In this document: piece by piece, positions 47,151-56,617 of the stretch
Position numbering within the stretch: position 1 is the stretch's first letter
Layout of the letters: every line of letters starts with the position of its first letter
NCBI RefSeq assembly: GCF_001885075.1
Contig: NZ_MODU01000004.1
Span: 3,720,001 to 3,784,000 of the forward strand
Origin: Alteromonas sp. V450
GTDB lineage: Bacteria; Pseudomonadota; Gammaproteobacteria; Enterobacterales; Alteromonadaceae
Length of the DNA stretch: 64,000 bases
Direction: 5' to 3'
Program-made: the position numbers and the translations under genes
The notes under the pieces: generated by a model
Databases searched by the model: none
Told to the model about the DNA's origin: nothing
Seen by the model: the letters and a program-made list of their open reading frames with translations, nothing else

Positions 47151-48566
47151 ATGAAAACTGAGCAATTAACCTGCGATTATTTGATTGTAGGCGCTGGCGC
47201 GGTCGGGATGGCATTCGCCGATGTACTGCTTCACGAAACAAATGCTAACATTCTGATTGTAGATAAAAATGCGAAGCCTGGCGGGCATTGGAACTATGCC
47301 TACCCCTTCGTCACCCTTCACCAGCCGTCAGCTTTTTATGGCGTGTGCTCAAAAGAGTTAAATCGTGGCGTTATTGATAAAACAGGATTGAATGAAGGCT
47401 TGATGGGATTAGCTTCAGGCCAAGAAGTTAGCGCGTATTTCGATGCGGTAATGAACGAAACCTTTTTGCCTTCAAATCGAGTGCAGTATTACCCGCTTTG
47501 CGAATACAAAGGAAATAAACAATTTATTTCCACCTTAAATGGCAAGCAGTATAACGTGACTGTGAACAAGAAAATTGTTGATGCCACTTATCTAAATACC
47601 AATATTCCGCTTACCCATACTCCAAGTTTTACTCGCGACAACAATGTTGCATTTACGCCAGTTAATACCGTGGTTGAAAATATTGAAGGCTTTGATAACT
47701 ACGTGGTGGTCGGCGGTGGTAAAACAGGTATTGATACCTGCCTATGGCTGCTCGAAAACCATGTGGCCCCAAAAAACATCCACTGGGTGGTATCCCGAGA
47801 TGCATGGTTACTTAACCGTAAAAATACCCAGCCTTTGGACGACTTCTTCTTCGATTCTATTGGGGCACAAGCAAATCAAATGGAAGCTATCGCTGCGTCA
47901 AGTTCCATCGAGGATATGTTCGACAAATTGGAAGAGCGGGGCGTTTTACTGCGTATTGATAAAAAAGTAAGACCCAGTATGTTTCACGGGGCAACGGTGA
48001 GCAAATTAGAGCTTAAAGCCTTACAAACGCTGCCATCTGTCGTTAGACAAGGTCGTGTTAAACATATCAGCCGCGAAGAACTGTGTTTTGAAAGTACAAC
48101 ATGGAAAATGCCAGATAACGCGTTGGTTATTGACTGCTCAGCTTCTGCACTGACTAACCTAGAGATGAAAGCGGTGTTCGATGGTGACACCATCACCCCT
48201 CAAACAGTGCGCGCTTATCAACCTGTTTTTAGTGCTGCACTTATTGCCCACGTTGAGGCTGCTTACAGCGATGAACAACAAAAGCAGATGCTGACACAAG
48301 TGGTCCCGCTGCCTAATCGCGACGTCGACTGGTTGCCAATGACCGCAGCCATGTTACGAAATATGCAAATTTGGGGTGAAGACCCAGCGCTTAAAGCGTG
48401 GATCTACCACTGTCGATTAGATGGCTTTTCAAAAATAGTACACGGCGTGGCAAAAGACGATATGCAAAAAATGCAGGTGTTAGGGCGATTGAAAGAGGCA
48501 GCGGCACCGGCCATGCAAAAGCTGATGACTTATATACAGGGCTTAAAAGCGAGCGGACAACTTTAA
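47151..48566 (+). CDS. FAD/NAD(P)-binding oxidoreductase (flavin monooxygenase-like)
   Basis: 471 residues. An N-terminal FAD Rossmann motif (IVGAGAVGMAFADVL, about 12-26) and GGHWNYAYPFVTLHQPSAFYG are followed by a second dinucleotide motif VVVGGGKTGIDTCLWL (about 184-200), an arrangement typical of two-dinucleotide-domain flavoprotein monooxygenases. No signal or membrane segment. It is first in a two-gene operon with the DUF2855 gene (16-bp gap) under a divergent TetR regulator. Substrate unknown. Confidence 0.85.
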   Translation: MKTEQLTCDYLIVGAGAVGMAFADVLLHETNANILIVDKNAKPGGHWNYAYPFVTLHQPSAFYGVCSKELNRGVIDKTGLNEGLMGLASGQEVSAYFDAVMNETFLPSNRVQYYPLCEYKGNKQFISTLNGKQYNVTVNKKIVDATYLNTNIPLTHTPSFTRDNNVAFTPVNTVVENIEGFDNYVVVGGGKTGIDTCLWLLENHVAPKNIHWVVSRDAWLLNRKNTQPLDDFFFDSIGAQANQMEAIAASSSIEDMFDKLEERGVLLRIDKKVRPSMFHGATVSKLELKALQTLPSVVRQGRVKHISREELCFESTTWKMPDNALVIDCSASALTNLEMKAVFDGDTITPQTVRAYQPVFSAALIAHVEAAYSDEQQKQMLTQVVPLPNRDVDWLPMTAAMLRNMQIWGEDPALKAWIYHCRLDGFSKIVHGVAKDDMQKMQVLGRLKEAAAPAMQKLMTYIQGLKASGQL

Positions 48567-48582
48567 TAGGTTAAACATAACG

Positions 48583-49695
48583 ATGAAACAGTTTCAAATA
48601 GATAAAACGAACCCAAACTGCTTTCGAATAACGCAAGCAGAAGGTAGCCCCGATAACGCGCGAATAGAGGGTACTGAAAACACAAAAAGCCTAGTGATCA
48701 AAATTGAAAGGTTCGCGTTTACTGCCAATAACCTCACCTATTATATGGTGGGTGACAAGCTTGGTTATTGGCAGTTTTTTCCACCGATTAACACCAGCAG
48801 TAATGAAAATTGGGGTGTTATTCCGGTATGGGGTGTGGGCCAGGTAATAAGCTCTAATAATGATTCGGTAGAAGTTGGCAGTCGTTTTTTAGGTTATTTC
48901 CCGCCCGCTGAGTATCTGGTTATGGCCAACACAACGGTAACAAACAACAATTTAATAGACTGTAGCCCTCATCGTTTGAAGTTGCCCCAAGGGTACAATG
49001 TCTACCGACCACTTCCCGTAATAGCGGCCGATGCTAACGCTGAAGTTATCGCCAAGCAACACGAACAAGAAAACTTTCAGATGTTGTTGTGGCCGCTTTA
49101 TGCAACGTCCTACTGTTTGTCGGAAGTGGTCGAATCCATACCCGCTTCAGCGCGAGAACAGTTGCTGGTGCTAAGTGCTTCAAGCAAAACCAGTTTAGGG
49201 CTTGCTTTTGCGTTAAAAGAAGCTGGTATTAGCGCGATAGGCGTCACGTCAGATAAGCATGTCGCACCCCTCAAAGGGTTAGATGTTTACAGCGCTGTTA
49301 TTAGTTATGAACAGCTGGACATGTTGCAACTGAAAGGCACCGTTGTGGTCGACATGTCAGGTAATGCTCAGGTCAAAGCATCAATCAAGCATAGACTTGG
49401 TGAACACCTAACCAGATACATCAACGTTGGGCTTACTCACTGGCAGGACATTGAGCTATCAGGCGATGAGGAGTTTTTCTTTGCTCCTGCTCATATACAG
49501 CAGCGTATGTCTGAGATTGGGGCTGCTGAGTATCAGAAGTTAAGTAGCGGGTTTGTAGCAAAAGCCATTGCATGGAGCGCCGGTTGGCTAAACGTTAAAG
49601 AGCGTGAAGGGCTAAGCGCGCTACAAGATGACTTTAGCCAACATCAACAAGGTCATATTCCTTCAAATGAAGGAAGAATATACACACTTGCTTAG
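48583..49695 (+). CDS. DUF2855 family protein
   Basis: 370 residues, matching the DUF2855 family as I recall it. It has a GroES-like N-terminal half (VKIERFAFTANNLTYYMVGDKLGYW ... VWGVGQVI) and a Rossmann-like second half (LLVLSASSKTSLGLAFALKEAG), so it looks like a diverged medium-chain dehydrogenase/reductase. The usual glycine-rich nucleotide loop is replaced by SASSKTSLG. It probably acts with the flavoprotein encoded 16 bp upstream; the reaction is not known. Confidence 0.82.
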   Translation: MKQFQIDKTNPNCFRITQAEGSPDNARIEGTENTKSLVIKIERFAFTANNLTYYMVGDKLGYWQFFPPINTSSNENWGVIPVWGVGQVISSNNDSVEVGSRFLGYFPPAEYLVMANTTVTNNNLIDCSPHRLKLPQGYNVYRPLPVIAADANAEVIAKQHEQENFQMLLWPLYATSYCLSEVVESIPASAREQLLVLSASSKTSLGLAFALKEAGISAIGVTSDKHVAPLKGLDVYSAVISYEQLDMLQLKGTVVVDMSGNAQVKASIKHRLGEHLTRYINVGLTHWQDIELSGDEEFFFAPAHIQQRMSEIGAAEYQKLSSGFVAKAIAWSAGWLNVKEREGLSALQDDFSQHQQGHIPSNEGRIYTLA

Positions 49696-49760
49696 CGCGT
49701 AACCAGAGCACCCGTATCGAGTTCGAGCGCTTTGATATAAGCGCTCGTTCGAAGGTGATA

Positions 49761-50657
49761 TCACACGTATTGATTAAAGTAATCGGTGACTTTAGGCCAT
49801 AGATGTTGACATTTCCGTGAGAAAAACTTCATGTGGCCGATTTCTTTGACGTTGTTGGCCTGCGGGTCTAGCTCCTCCACCTCAGCTTTCATATTGGGGA
49901 AAACGCTAATCATATCGTGAACGTTATGAATATTAGCAATATCGTCGTCGTTGGCGAGTAACCACTTAGAAGGTATCTGAATGGTATCGTAGTGATGCTG
50001 GTTAATATCACTGCCAAAGCCAGTTTTTACGTAGCCTTTACCGTTACACCATTTCTGCCATTGGCGCGCCACTTTTTTAGGTAGTGGTTCGCCCATGCCT
50101 ACCCACTGAGACTTAGTATGGCCAAACAATAAATTACTCACGGGAATATAGAAATTCATAAAGAAATGCGCTTTAAGCAGATAGCTTTTACGCATGTTTC
50201 TGAGGCTACCTGATGAACTGCCAAAATTACAAAAAGCAGTGAGGTCGTGTACGTTATACATCAACCCCAATAGCTGACCTCCCGCACTATGACCAACAAG
50301 AAAATAGGGCACATTAGGGAAGTGAATCTTTAGTGTCTCGAGCACCGCTGGCATATCTTGTTCGCCCCAGGTTACGAGTGATGCGTCACTTTGCTTAACG
50401 CTGCCGTTGACCGACCCGCCAATGCCACGGTTATCGAACGTGATAACGCCAAATCCTTGCTCACTCAAGTAAGTGGCAAATGCGCTATAGAATTGGCGTT
50501 TTATACCTGTTGCTGGGCCAATCATAATTGCTGCTTTAGCGGGGCGGACAGGAGAGTAAAGGGAAGCGGCAAGCGGTGTACTATCAGCACAAGTAACAGT
50601 GATATCTTTAACACTCGTACTTTTTAGGGAGTCGTGTTGCTTTATTTTGCTCGACAT
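49761..50657 (-). CDS. Alpha/beta hydrolase
   Basis: 298 residues from ATG 50657, which has GAG 8 nt upstream; the longer frame begins at an unlikely TTG at 50717. Core motifs: IMIGPATGIKRQFY, FDNRGIGGS, the nucleophile elbow VGHSAGG, and a late His in KEIGHMKFFSRK. This is the catalytic triad layout of serine hydrolases. No signal peptide. It resembles alpha/beta hydrolases annotated as serine aminopeptidase S33-like; substrate unknown. It is 118 bp from the end of the arg operon, on the same strand, after a strong hairpin. Confidence 0.82.
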   Translation of the reverse strand: MSSKIKQHDSLKSTSVKDITVTCADSTPLAASLYSPVRPAKAAIMIGPATGIKRQFYSAFATYLSEQGFGVITFDNRGIGGSVNGSVKQSDASLVTWGEQDMPAVLETLKIHFPNVPYFLVGHSAGGQLLGLMYNVHDLTAFCNFGSSSGSLRNMRKSYLLKAHFFMNFYIPVSNLLFGHTKSQWVGMGEPLPKKVARQWQKWCNGKGYVKTGFGSDINQHHYDTIQIPSKWLLANDDDIANIHNVHDMISVFPNMKAEVEELDPQANNVKEIGHMKFFSRKCQHLWPKVTDYFNQYV

Positions 50658-50773
50658 TGGTGATCTCGAAAACTCATCTGGTCTAACCAGTAAACCTTCT
50701 GCACCAATAAAATGCAATATCCTGACTATTTATTTTGTTGATAGTTAGTCCTGAGTGATAAGTGATAAGTGAC

Positions 50774-50821
50774 GCGCAAATGCTACTGCTTAGCTGGGAT
50801 GGTAAGCCATAGCATTCGCGC
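50774..50821. repeat. Long hairpin at the 3' end of the arg operon
   Basis: Outer arms GCGCAAATGCTA (50774-50785) and TAGCATTCGCGC (50810-50821) pair with one mismatch; an inner stem GCTTA/TAAGC (50788-50792, 50803-50807) extends it to about 17 bp with a small internal loop. It lies 15 bp past the argA stop. No U-tract on the minus strand, so it is probably an mRNA 3'-end stabiliser or an imperfect terminator. Confidence 0.5.
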
Positions 50822-50835
50822 TAAAACGAAATTTT

Positions 50836-52146
50836 CTACACCGCCAAGGTAAATACTTTAGAATTGCGCTGGAAGTTATACAGCTCTTTCTTTACGGCAG
50901 GTAGCGCACTAATGTCTGCAGGTTCAAACCCTTGCTCTAAAAACCAGTGTGCGGTAACCGTGGTCAGTACAAAAATACTGTTAATACCGGCTTCTTTAGC
51001 ACGCGCTCGTACTTCATCTAGAATCCGTTCGCCACGGTTTTTGCCGCGATAATCTTGATGGGTTGCCACGCAGGCTAACTCGGCACAGCCGTCTTCAGGG
51101 TATAAATACAAGGCTGCGCAGGCGATGATCATGCCGTCACGCACTATCACAATAAACTGGTTAATTTCGTTCTCTAAACGCTCTCTAGAGCGCTTAACTA
51201 ACACGCCGCTTTCTTCTAGCGGTTTTATTAGCTTTAAGATCCCTCCCACATCTTCGATAGTCGCTGCACGCAGTTGTTCGTAATGGTGTTCCATTACAAG
51301 CGAACCCGTACCGTCACGGGTGAACAGCTCTTGAAGCAATGCGCCGTCCTTTTCAAAGCTGATGCAGTGAGCACGGGGCACACCGGCAGCTACGCTGGTG
51401 GTAAGAGCGCTTAACACCGTATCTTCGGTGGTAATGTCGCCTGCCATCATCAACTGTTCTAACTGAGGGCGTTCAATGGTGCGAAGTAAACGACCTTCGC
51501 GGTTATATACGCCATCAAAGTTCGAAAATACGATAAGTTTGTCAGCTTTAAGGGCTATAGCCGCCTGCGTAGCTACATCTTCGTGAGACAAGTTAAATAC
51601 TTCACCTGTTGATGAATAGCCCATAGGCGATAGCAACACAATTGAGCCATCGTTTAAATGATCGTTAATGCCGGTGGTATCAATACGACGCACTAACCCG
51701 GTGTTTTCAAAATCAACGCCGCCTCGCACGCCCATTGGTTTTGCAACGACTAAGTTGCCCGAACACACGCGTATTTGCGAGCCGTGCATAGGTGAGTTGG
51801 GAAGCCCCATGGTAAGCAGAGCTTCTACTTGTGAGCGCACCGAGCCTGCGGCATCTTTTACGCACTCAAGAGTCTGTTTATCGGTAATGCGTACACCGCT
51901 TTCAAAGCGGCCTTCAATATTGCGAAGGGCAACGCGCTGATCTATCTGCGGGCGGGCACCGTGCACCACGACCACGCGCACGCCCAAGCTGTTAAGCAGG
52001 GCAATGTCGTGAATAATATTAGGGAAATTAGGATGCTCAATGGCTTCGCCACCGAACATCAACACAAAGGTTTTCCCTTGATGAGCATTAATATAAGGCA
52101 GTGAACTGCGAAACAGTTTTATGCCGTCATGATGCGCTAGTACCAT
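50836..52146 (-). CDS. argA: Amino-acid N-acetyltransferase (N-acetylglutamate synthase)
   Basis: 436 residues. First step of arginine synthesis. An N-terminal amino-acid-kinase-like domain (about 1-285; VVVVHGARPQID, VRGGVDF, FSNFDGVYN), which binds arginine for feedback inhibition in this family, is joined to a C-terminal GNAT acetyltransferase domain (about 290-436; ACVATHQDYRGKNRGERILDEV). AAGGAA is 9 nt before the ATG. Last gene of argCBFGHA, 17 bp after argH. Some related marine bacteria carry the acetyltransferase as a fusion to argH; here the two are separate. Confidence 0.95.
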   Translation of the reverse strand: MVLAHHDGIKLFRSSLPYINAHQGKTFVLMFGGEAIEHPNFPNIIHDIALLNSLGVRVVVVHGARPQIDQRVALRNIEGRFESGVRITDKQTLECVKDAAGSVRSQVEALLTMGLPNSPMHGSQIRVCSGNLVVAKPMGVRGGVDFENTGLVRRIDTTGINDHLNDGSIVLLSPMGYSSTGEVFNLSHEDVATQAAIALKADKLIVFSNFDGVYNREGRLLRTIERPQLEQLMMAGDITTEDTVLSALTTSVAAGVPRAHCISFEKDGALLQELFTRDGTGSLVMEHHYEQLRAATIEDVGGILKLIKPLEESGVLVKRSRERLENEINQFIVIVRDGMIIACAALYLYPEDGCAELACVATHQDYRGKNRGERILDEVRARAKEAGINSIFVLTTVTAHWFLEQGFEPADISALPAVKKELYNFQRNSKVFTLAV

Positions 52147-52163
52147 CTAAGCAGTTCCTTGTC

Positions 52164-53546
52164 CTACCCTTGCTTATCCAAATCTTCCAACTCTTGATAC
52201 AGTGCTTTAGTAACTGTTTCTTTGCTGGTTCCACCAAGGATATTGCGCTGGTTTACACCGTATTCCAATTGAAGTACTGGATAAACGTCGTCTTCAATTT
52301 TGTCGCAAATAGCCTGCATGTCGCTGAGTGGCAAATCTTCAATGGCGCAGCCTTTGTCGATGGCCTGAAGCACAACGCGTCCTGCAATATCGTGACCTGT
52401 TCTAAACGGTACACCTTTTCCTACCAGATAATCGGCAAGCTCAGTGGCGTTAGAGAACCCTTGGGTTGCCGCAACACGACAGCGCTCTTCGTTTAGCTGC
52501 AGTGAGTCAAGCACTTCGCTAGCAATGCACAAGCAAATGTGCCACTGATTTACCGTATCGATAGCGCCCTCTTTGTCTTCTTGCATATCTTTATTGTACG
52601 CAAGTGGAAGGCCCTTCATGGTAACTAACAGCGCTTGCAAAGAACCAAATACACGACCACATTTGCCGCGCATTAATTCAAGCGCATCAGGGTTTTTCTT
52701 CTGCGGCATAAGCGACGAACCAGAAGTTACGCTATCGCCTAACTGCAGGAATCCGGCTTCGCCAGAGTTATAAAAAATCATGTCTTCGGCAAGACGTGAC
52801 AAGTGCATCATGCTAGTGCTGGCTACAAATAAAAGCTCTAGCACAAAGTCTCTGTCCGACACAGCGTCAAGGCTGTTAAGGCAGGGAGAGTCAAAGCCCA
52901 GTTCTTCAGCAATGGCATGACGGTCTACAGGGAAAGTCGTACCTGCCAATGCGCCAGAACCTAAAGGGCACTGATTCATGCGTACTTTTAAGTCATCTAA
53001 ACGACTTAAATCACGCTTTAGCATTTCAACGTAAGCCAAGCACCAGTGTGCAAAGTGAATAGGCTGTGCACGCTGTAAGTGGGTGTAACCTGGAATAATG
53101 GCTTCTTGATGACGGCTTGCGGCATTAAGAAGCGATTTGATCACACCTAAAACATCAGCACGAAGTGAGGCAATATGTTCTCGTACCCACAGGCGAAAGT
53201 CAGTAGCCACCTGGTCGTTACGGCTACGACCTGTGTGTAGTTTACGGCCAATATCGCCAAGCTTTTCAATAAGCGCAGCTTCTACAAAGCTGTGAATATC
53301 TTCTTCGCTCGATGCGTTAAAGTCTAATTCTCCAGCATCGGCTTTCGCTTTTAACTTGCTAAGTGCTGCTTCAAGCTGAGCTTGTTCGTCAGCAGTTAGT
53401 ACGCCTGCCTTTTGCAGCGCACGCGACCAGCTGATAGAGCCTTGAATATCTTGGCTTGCCATAACTTGGTCAAACGGCAGTGAGTCGTTAACCTGTTTAA
53501 ACATACTACTTGCACCGGACTCAAACCGGCCACCCCACAACGCCAT
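52164..53546 (-). CDS. argH: Argininosuccinate lyase
   Basis: 460 residues, full length. Cleaves argininosuccinate to arginine and fumarate. Superfamily signature GSSLMPQKKNPD, plus LHTGRSRNDQVATDFR and PGYTHLQRAQP. No C-terminal acetyltransferase extension. AAGGAG 7 nt before the ATG. 74 bp separate it from argG. Confidence 0.97.
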   Translation of the reverse strand: MALWGGRFESGASSMFKQVNDSLPFDQVMASQDIQGSISWSRALQKAGVLTADEQAQLEAALSKLKAKADAGELDFNASSEEDIHSFVEAALIEKLGDIGRKLHTGRSRNDQVATDFRLWVREHIASLRADVLGVIKSLLNAASRHQEAIIPGYTHLQRAQPIHFAHWCLAYVEMLKRDLSRLDDLKVRMNQCPLGSGALAGTTFPVDRHAIAEELGFDSPCLNSLDAVSDRDFVLELLFVASTSMMHLSRLAEDMIFYNSGEAGFLQLGDSVTSGSSLMPQKKNPDALELMRGKCGRVFGSLQALLVTMKGLPLAYNKDMQEDKEGAIDTVNQWHICLCIASEVLDSLQLNEERCRVAATQGFSNATELADYLVGKGVPFRTGHDIAGRVVLQAIDKGCAIEDLPLSDMQAICDKIEDDVYPVLQLEYGVNQRNILGGTSKETVTKALYQELEDLDKQG

Positions 53547-53620
53547 GCGATGCTCCTTAAATACTGTTTGTTGCCTTTGATACCTGCGCGTAGCTGCTAA
53601 AAGCTACGCGCGGTATACAA

Positions 53621-54826
53621 TTAACCTTGATTTTTTAGTGCTTCAATACGACTTGAAAGACTGAATAGGCGGATAAAGCCCTCAGCGTGCTTCTGGTCGT
53701 AAACATCGTCTGCACCAAAGGTAGCAAAGTCTTCAGAGTAAAGGCTGTTGGGCGATTTACGCTGGGTAACCGTAGCTTGGCCTTTATAAAGCTTAACCAC
53801 TATCTCGCCTGTCACTTTCTTAGCAAAAGACGCTGCACCAGCAAGCAGTGCATCGTTAAGGGCAGTAAACCAACGACCATCGTACATAACATGTGAGAAC
53901 TCAAGACCAATCTGCTCACGGTATTTAAGCGCAGCTTTATCTAGCACCATAGTTTCTAGTGCTTTGTACGCTTTAAGCAGTACGGTGCCTCCTGGCGTTT
54001 CATAACAGCCACGAGACTTCATACCTACAAGGCGGTTTTCAACAATGTCGATACGTCCAACACCGTGTGCCGCGGCTACAGTATTAAGTTTAACTAGCGC
54101 TTGATAAGGCGAGAGTGCTTCACCATCAACGTGGGTCAGTTTACCTTCGTTGAACGACAGGGTTACGCGCTCAGGTGTGTCAGGTGCATCTTCAGGATCA
54201 ACGGTCATGGTCCACACTTGCTTGGTAGGCTCTTGCCATGGATCTTCTAGCTCGCCGCCCTCGTGTGAGATGTGCCATGCGTTTGCATCACGGCTGTAAA
54301 TTTTGGTTGCTGACGCTGTGGTTGGAATATTGCGCTCTGCTAGATAAGCCAATAGGTCTTCACGGCTTACCATATCCCACTCACGCCATGGCGCAATAAC
54401 CGTAAGATCAGGGGCTAGAGCAGCAAAGGTACTTTCAAAGCGTACCTGGTCGTTACCTTTACCCGTACAGCCGTGGCATAGTGCGTCGGCACCTACTTTA
54501 CGCGCAATCTCAACTTGCGCTTTGGCGATAACCGGACGTGCCATTGACGTACCCAGTAGATATTCACCTTCGTAAACCGCACCGGTAGTGATAGTTGGGA
54601 AGATATATTCGCTTACGAACTCTTCTTTCAAATCAACAATGTGGCATTCGCTTGCGCCAGATGCGATAGCTTTTTCATGAAGGCCTTCTAGTTCTTCATC
54701 ACCTTGACCCACATCTGCTGCAAACGCGACAACTTCACAGCCATAGTTTTCTTTAAGCCATGGAATGATGGCTGATGTATCAAGCCCGCCTGAATAGGCC
54801 AGCACGATTTTTTTAACGTTTTGCAT
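53621..54826 (-). CDS. argG: Argininosuccinate synthase
   Basis: 401 residues. ATP-dependent condensation of citrulline and aspartate. The N-terminal P-loop-like [15 protein letters not shown] (residues 10-24), [15 protein letters not shown] and a SRG-containing [12 protein letters not shown] match the family. AAGGA 9 nt before the ATG. The short argF-argG spacer contains a 13-bp tandem repeat. Confidence 0.97.
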   Translation of the reverse strand: MQNVKKIVLAYSGGLDTSAIIPWLKENYGCEVVAFAADVGQGDEELEGLHEKAIASGASECHIVDLKEEFVSEYIFPTITTGAVYEGEYLLGTSMARPVIAKAQVEIARKVGADALCHGCTGKGNDQVRFESTFAALAPDLTVIAPWREWDMVSREDLLAYLAERNIPTTASATKIYSRDANAWHISHEGGELEDPWQEPTKQVWTMTVDPEDAPDTPERVTLSFNEGKLTHVDGEALSPYQALVKLNTVAAAHGVGRIDIVENRLVGMKSRGCYETPGGTVLLKAYKALETMVLDKAALKYREQIGLEFSHVMYDGRWFTALNDALLAGAASFAKKVTGEIVVKLYKGQATVTQRKSPNSLYSEDFATFGADDVYDQKHAEGFIRLFSLSSRIEALKNQG

Positions 54827-54840
54827 CTAAATAATCCTTC

Positions 54841-54872
54841 TAAGCGTCTTTTTAAGCGTCTTTTTAAGCGTT
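54841..54872. repeat. 13-bp tandem repeat at the argF-argG junction
   Basis: TAAGCGTCTTTTT is present twice (54841-54853, 54854-54866), followed by a partial third copy TAAGCG (54867-54872). The array runs from the spacer through the argF stop (54864-54866) into its last codons. It looks like replication-slippage duplication; copy-number changes would move the argG spacing. Confidence 0.75.
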
Positions 54873-55775
54873 AAGTAATTGAGTAAGAATGGCGTTTTGG
54901 CCATGCATTCTATTTTCGGCTTGCTGCATTAATAGCGATTTATCGCTATCAATCAACGAGCCCGTAATTTCTAAATCGCGATGGGCAGGTTGGCAGTGCA
55001 TAACGTAGCTAGCACCGGTTGCTTCCATCAACGCTTCGTTCACCTGATAAGGCATGAACTTTTCTTTAATCACTTCAAGTGGCGTCTCGTCACCCATTGA
55101 AAGCCATGTATCTGCATAGATAACGTCTGCACCGTTAGCAGCACTAAGCTCTGTGCTTTCAACAATCGATACACCCGTTTTCTCGGTAATTGCTTTCGCT
55201 TGCGCCACAATTTCAGGTGCCGCTTCGTGACCCTCTGGCGTAACTACAACTTGGTTGCAACCTAAAAGCGCCCCAACTATTAACAGAGAATGGGTTACAT
55301 TGTTTCCGTCGCCCACATAAGCCATGGTAAGACCTTCGGTTTTGCCGAAGCGTTCAAACATAGTAAGGTAATCAGCAAGGCCTTGGCACGGATGATATTT
55401 ATCACACAATGCATTGATAACAGGCACATTTGCAGCCTTAGAAAAGGTTTCTAGCGTCTCGTGAGAAAATACACGAGCGACTATGGCGTCAGCCCAGCAT
55501 GCAAGGTTAGCAGCAGTGTCTACTGCGTCTTCACGGCCGGCTAATTTGCCCGACTGTACATCTAAATACACCATGTGGCCGCCAAGCTTGTTAATACCAA
55601 TATCGAAGCTTACACGGGTTCGCAATGACGGCTTTTCAAACAGGGCAACAATTGATTTCCCCGCTAGCACGTTGCTGTAACTTGCTGGGGCTTGTTTAAT
55701 TTCTACAGCCAATTGCAGCAAGTTTTTCATTGCGTCGGGTGTCCAGTCTGCAAAGGTAAGTAGGTCCTGTTTCAT
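54864..55775 (-). CDS. argF: Ornithine carbamoyltransferase
   Basis: 303 residues. Makes citrulline from ornithine and carbamoyl phosphate. Carbamoyl phosphate motif [10 protein letters not shown], ornithine-loop DTWLSMGDE, and MHCQPAHRD at the position of the usual HCLP motif (Leu to Gln). The SMG loop favours ornithine over N-acetylornithine, but the changed motif is worth noting. Start ATG overlaps the argB stop (ATGA). Confidence 0.94.
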   Translation of the reverse strand: MKQDLLTFADWTPDAMKNLLQLAVEIKQAPASYSNVLAGKSIVALFEKPSLRTRVSFDIGINKLGGHMVYLDVQSGKLAGREDAVDTAANLACWADAIVARVFSHETLETFSKAANVPVINALCDKYHPCQGLADYLTMFERFGKTEGLTMAYVGDGNNVTHSLLIVGALLGCNQVVVTPEGHEAAPEIVAQAKAITEKTGVSIVESTELSAANGADVIYADTWLSMGDETPLEVIKEKFMPYQVNEALMEATGASYVMHCQPAHRDLEITGSLIDSDKSLLMQQAENRMHGQNAILTQLLNA

Positions 55776-56617
55776 TGTACTTCTCCGGCATTGCCTTTTG
55801 TAAAATCGGTGTGGGGTAAGTCAGCGTTTGTTGACGGTGTATTTGTCAGCGCTGCGGGCAGAATTTGTGTACCCGTTTTTTTATTTAAGATGTCGTTGAT
55901 GTCGGCGGCCCAGCTTGCGATATAAACCGCGCGGCCTAAATTCTCTGCAGACGCTAGTGCCGCATCTACTTTCACTTTCATTCCGTCGGTGATAACGCCT
56001 TCATCTGCGTACGTCGATATACTTGCTGCGTTAAGTTCGCTAATTAGCAATTTGTTGCCGTCTAGCACACCGTCAACATTGGAAAGGAGTAAAAGTTCAG
56101 CGTTAAGAAGCTCGGCAATAACCGTAGCCGCTTGGTCGGCATTGACATTCAGCAATCGGCCTTGTGGGCTTGAGCCAATTGAGCTAATGACAGGAAGGGT
56201 TGACTGCGCCAAAACGTTTTTTAAAAACGAAGCGTCTGCCGTTGATGGCACGCCAACGGCGCCATACTGGTCTGCCAGTGGCTCGCACACCACCATATTG
56301 CCGTCTAATAACGATAAGCCAACTGGCGTAATACCAGCAGCAAGCGCCGCAGCGCAAAGCTGTTTATTAGCAGAGCCCGCTAGCGCCCCGCAGATATAAG
56401 GCATGTGCTCGTCGGGCGTAACACGTAGACCATCAATTTTTGTGCTTTGAAGGCCAAGGCTCGCCATCAGTGTTTCCACTAACGGGCCGCCCCCATGTAC
56501 TACCACAACCGGGCGTGTTGCTTGAACGTCTTTTACGCTTAGAAATAAGCGCGTCATTGCCGCCGCATCATCAAGTAATGCACCGCCAACTTTAATTACA
56601 ATTGGTGAAACACTCAT
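55772..56617 (-). CDS. argB: N-acetylglutamate kinase
   Basis: 281 residues from ATG 56617 ([17 protein letters not shown]), which overlaps the argC stop as ATGA and has AGGG 8 nt upstream; the open frame to 56665 is rejected. Amino-acid-kinase motifs [26 protein letters not shown] and [11 protein letters not shown] are present. It has the short, E. coli-like form without the N-terminal helix of arginine-sensitive hexameric kinases, so feedback control would fall on ArgA. The C-terminal tail (about 255-281) is polar and longer than usual. Confidence 0.95.
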   Translation of the reverse strand: MSVSPIVIKVGGALLDDAAAMTRLFLSVKDVQATRPVVVVHGGGPLVETLMASLGLQSTKIDGLRVTPDEHMPYICGALAGSANKQLCAAALAAGITPVGLSLLDGNMVVCEPLADQYGAVGVPSTADASFLKNVLAQSTLPVISSIGSSPQGRLLNVNADQAATVIAELLNAELLLLSNVDGVLDGNKLLISELNAASISTYADEGVITDGMKVKVDAALASAENLGRAVYIASWAADINDILNKKTGTQILPAALTNTPSTNADLPHTDFTKGNAGEVQ

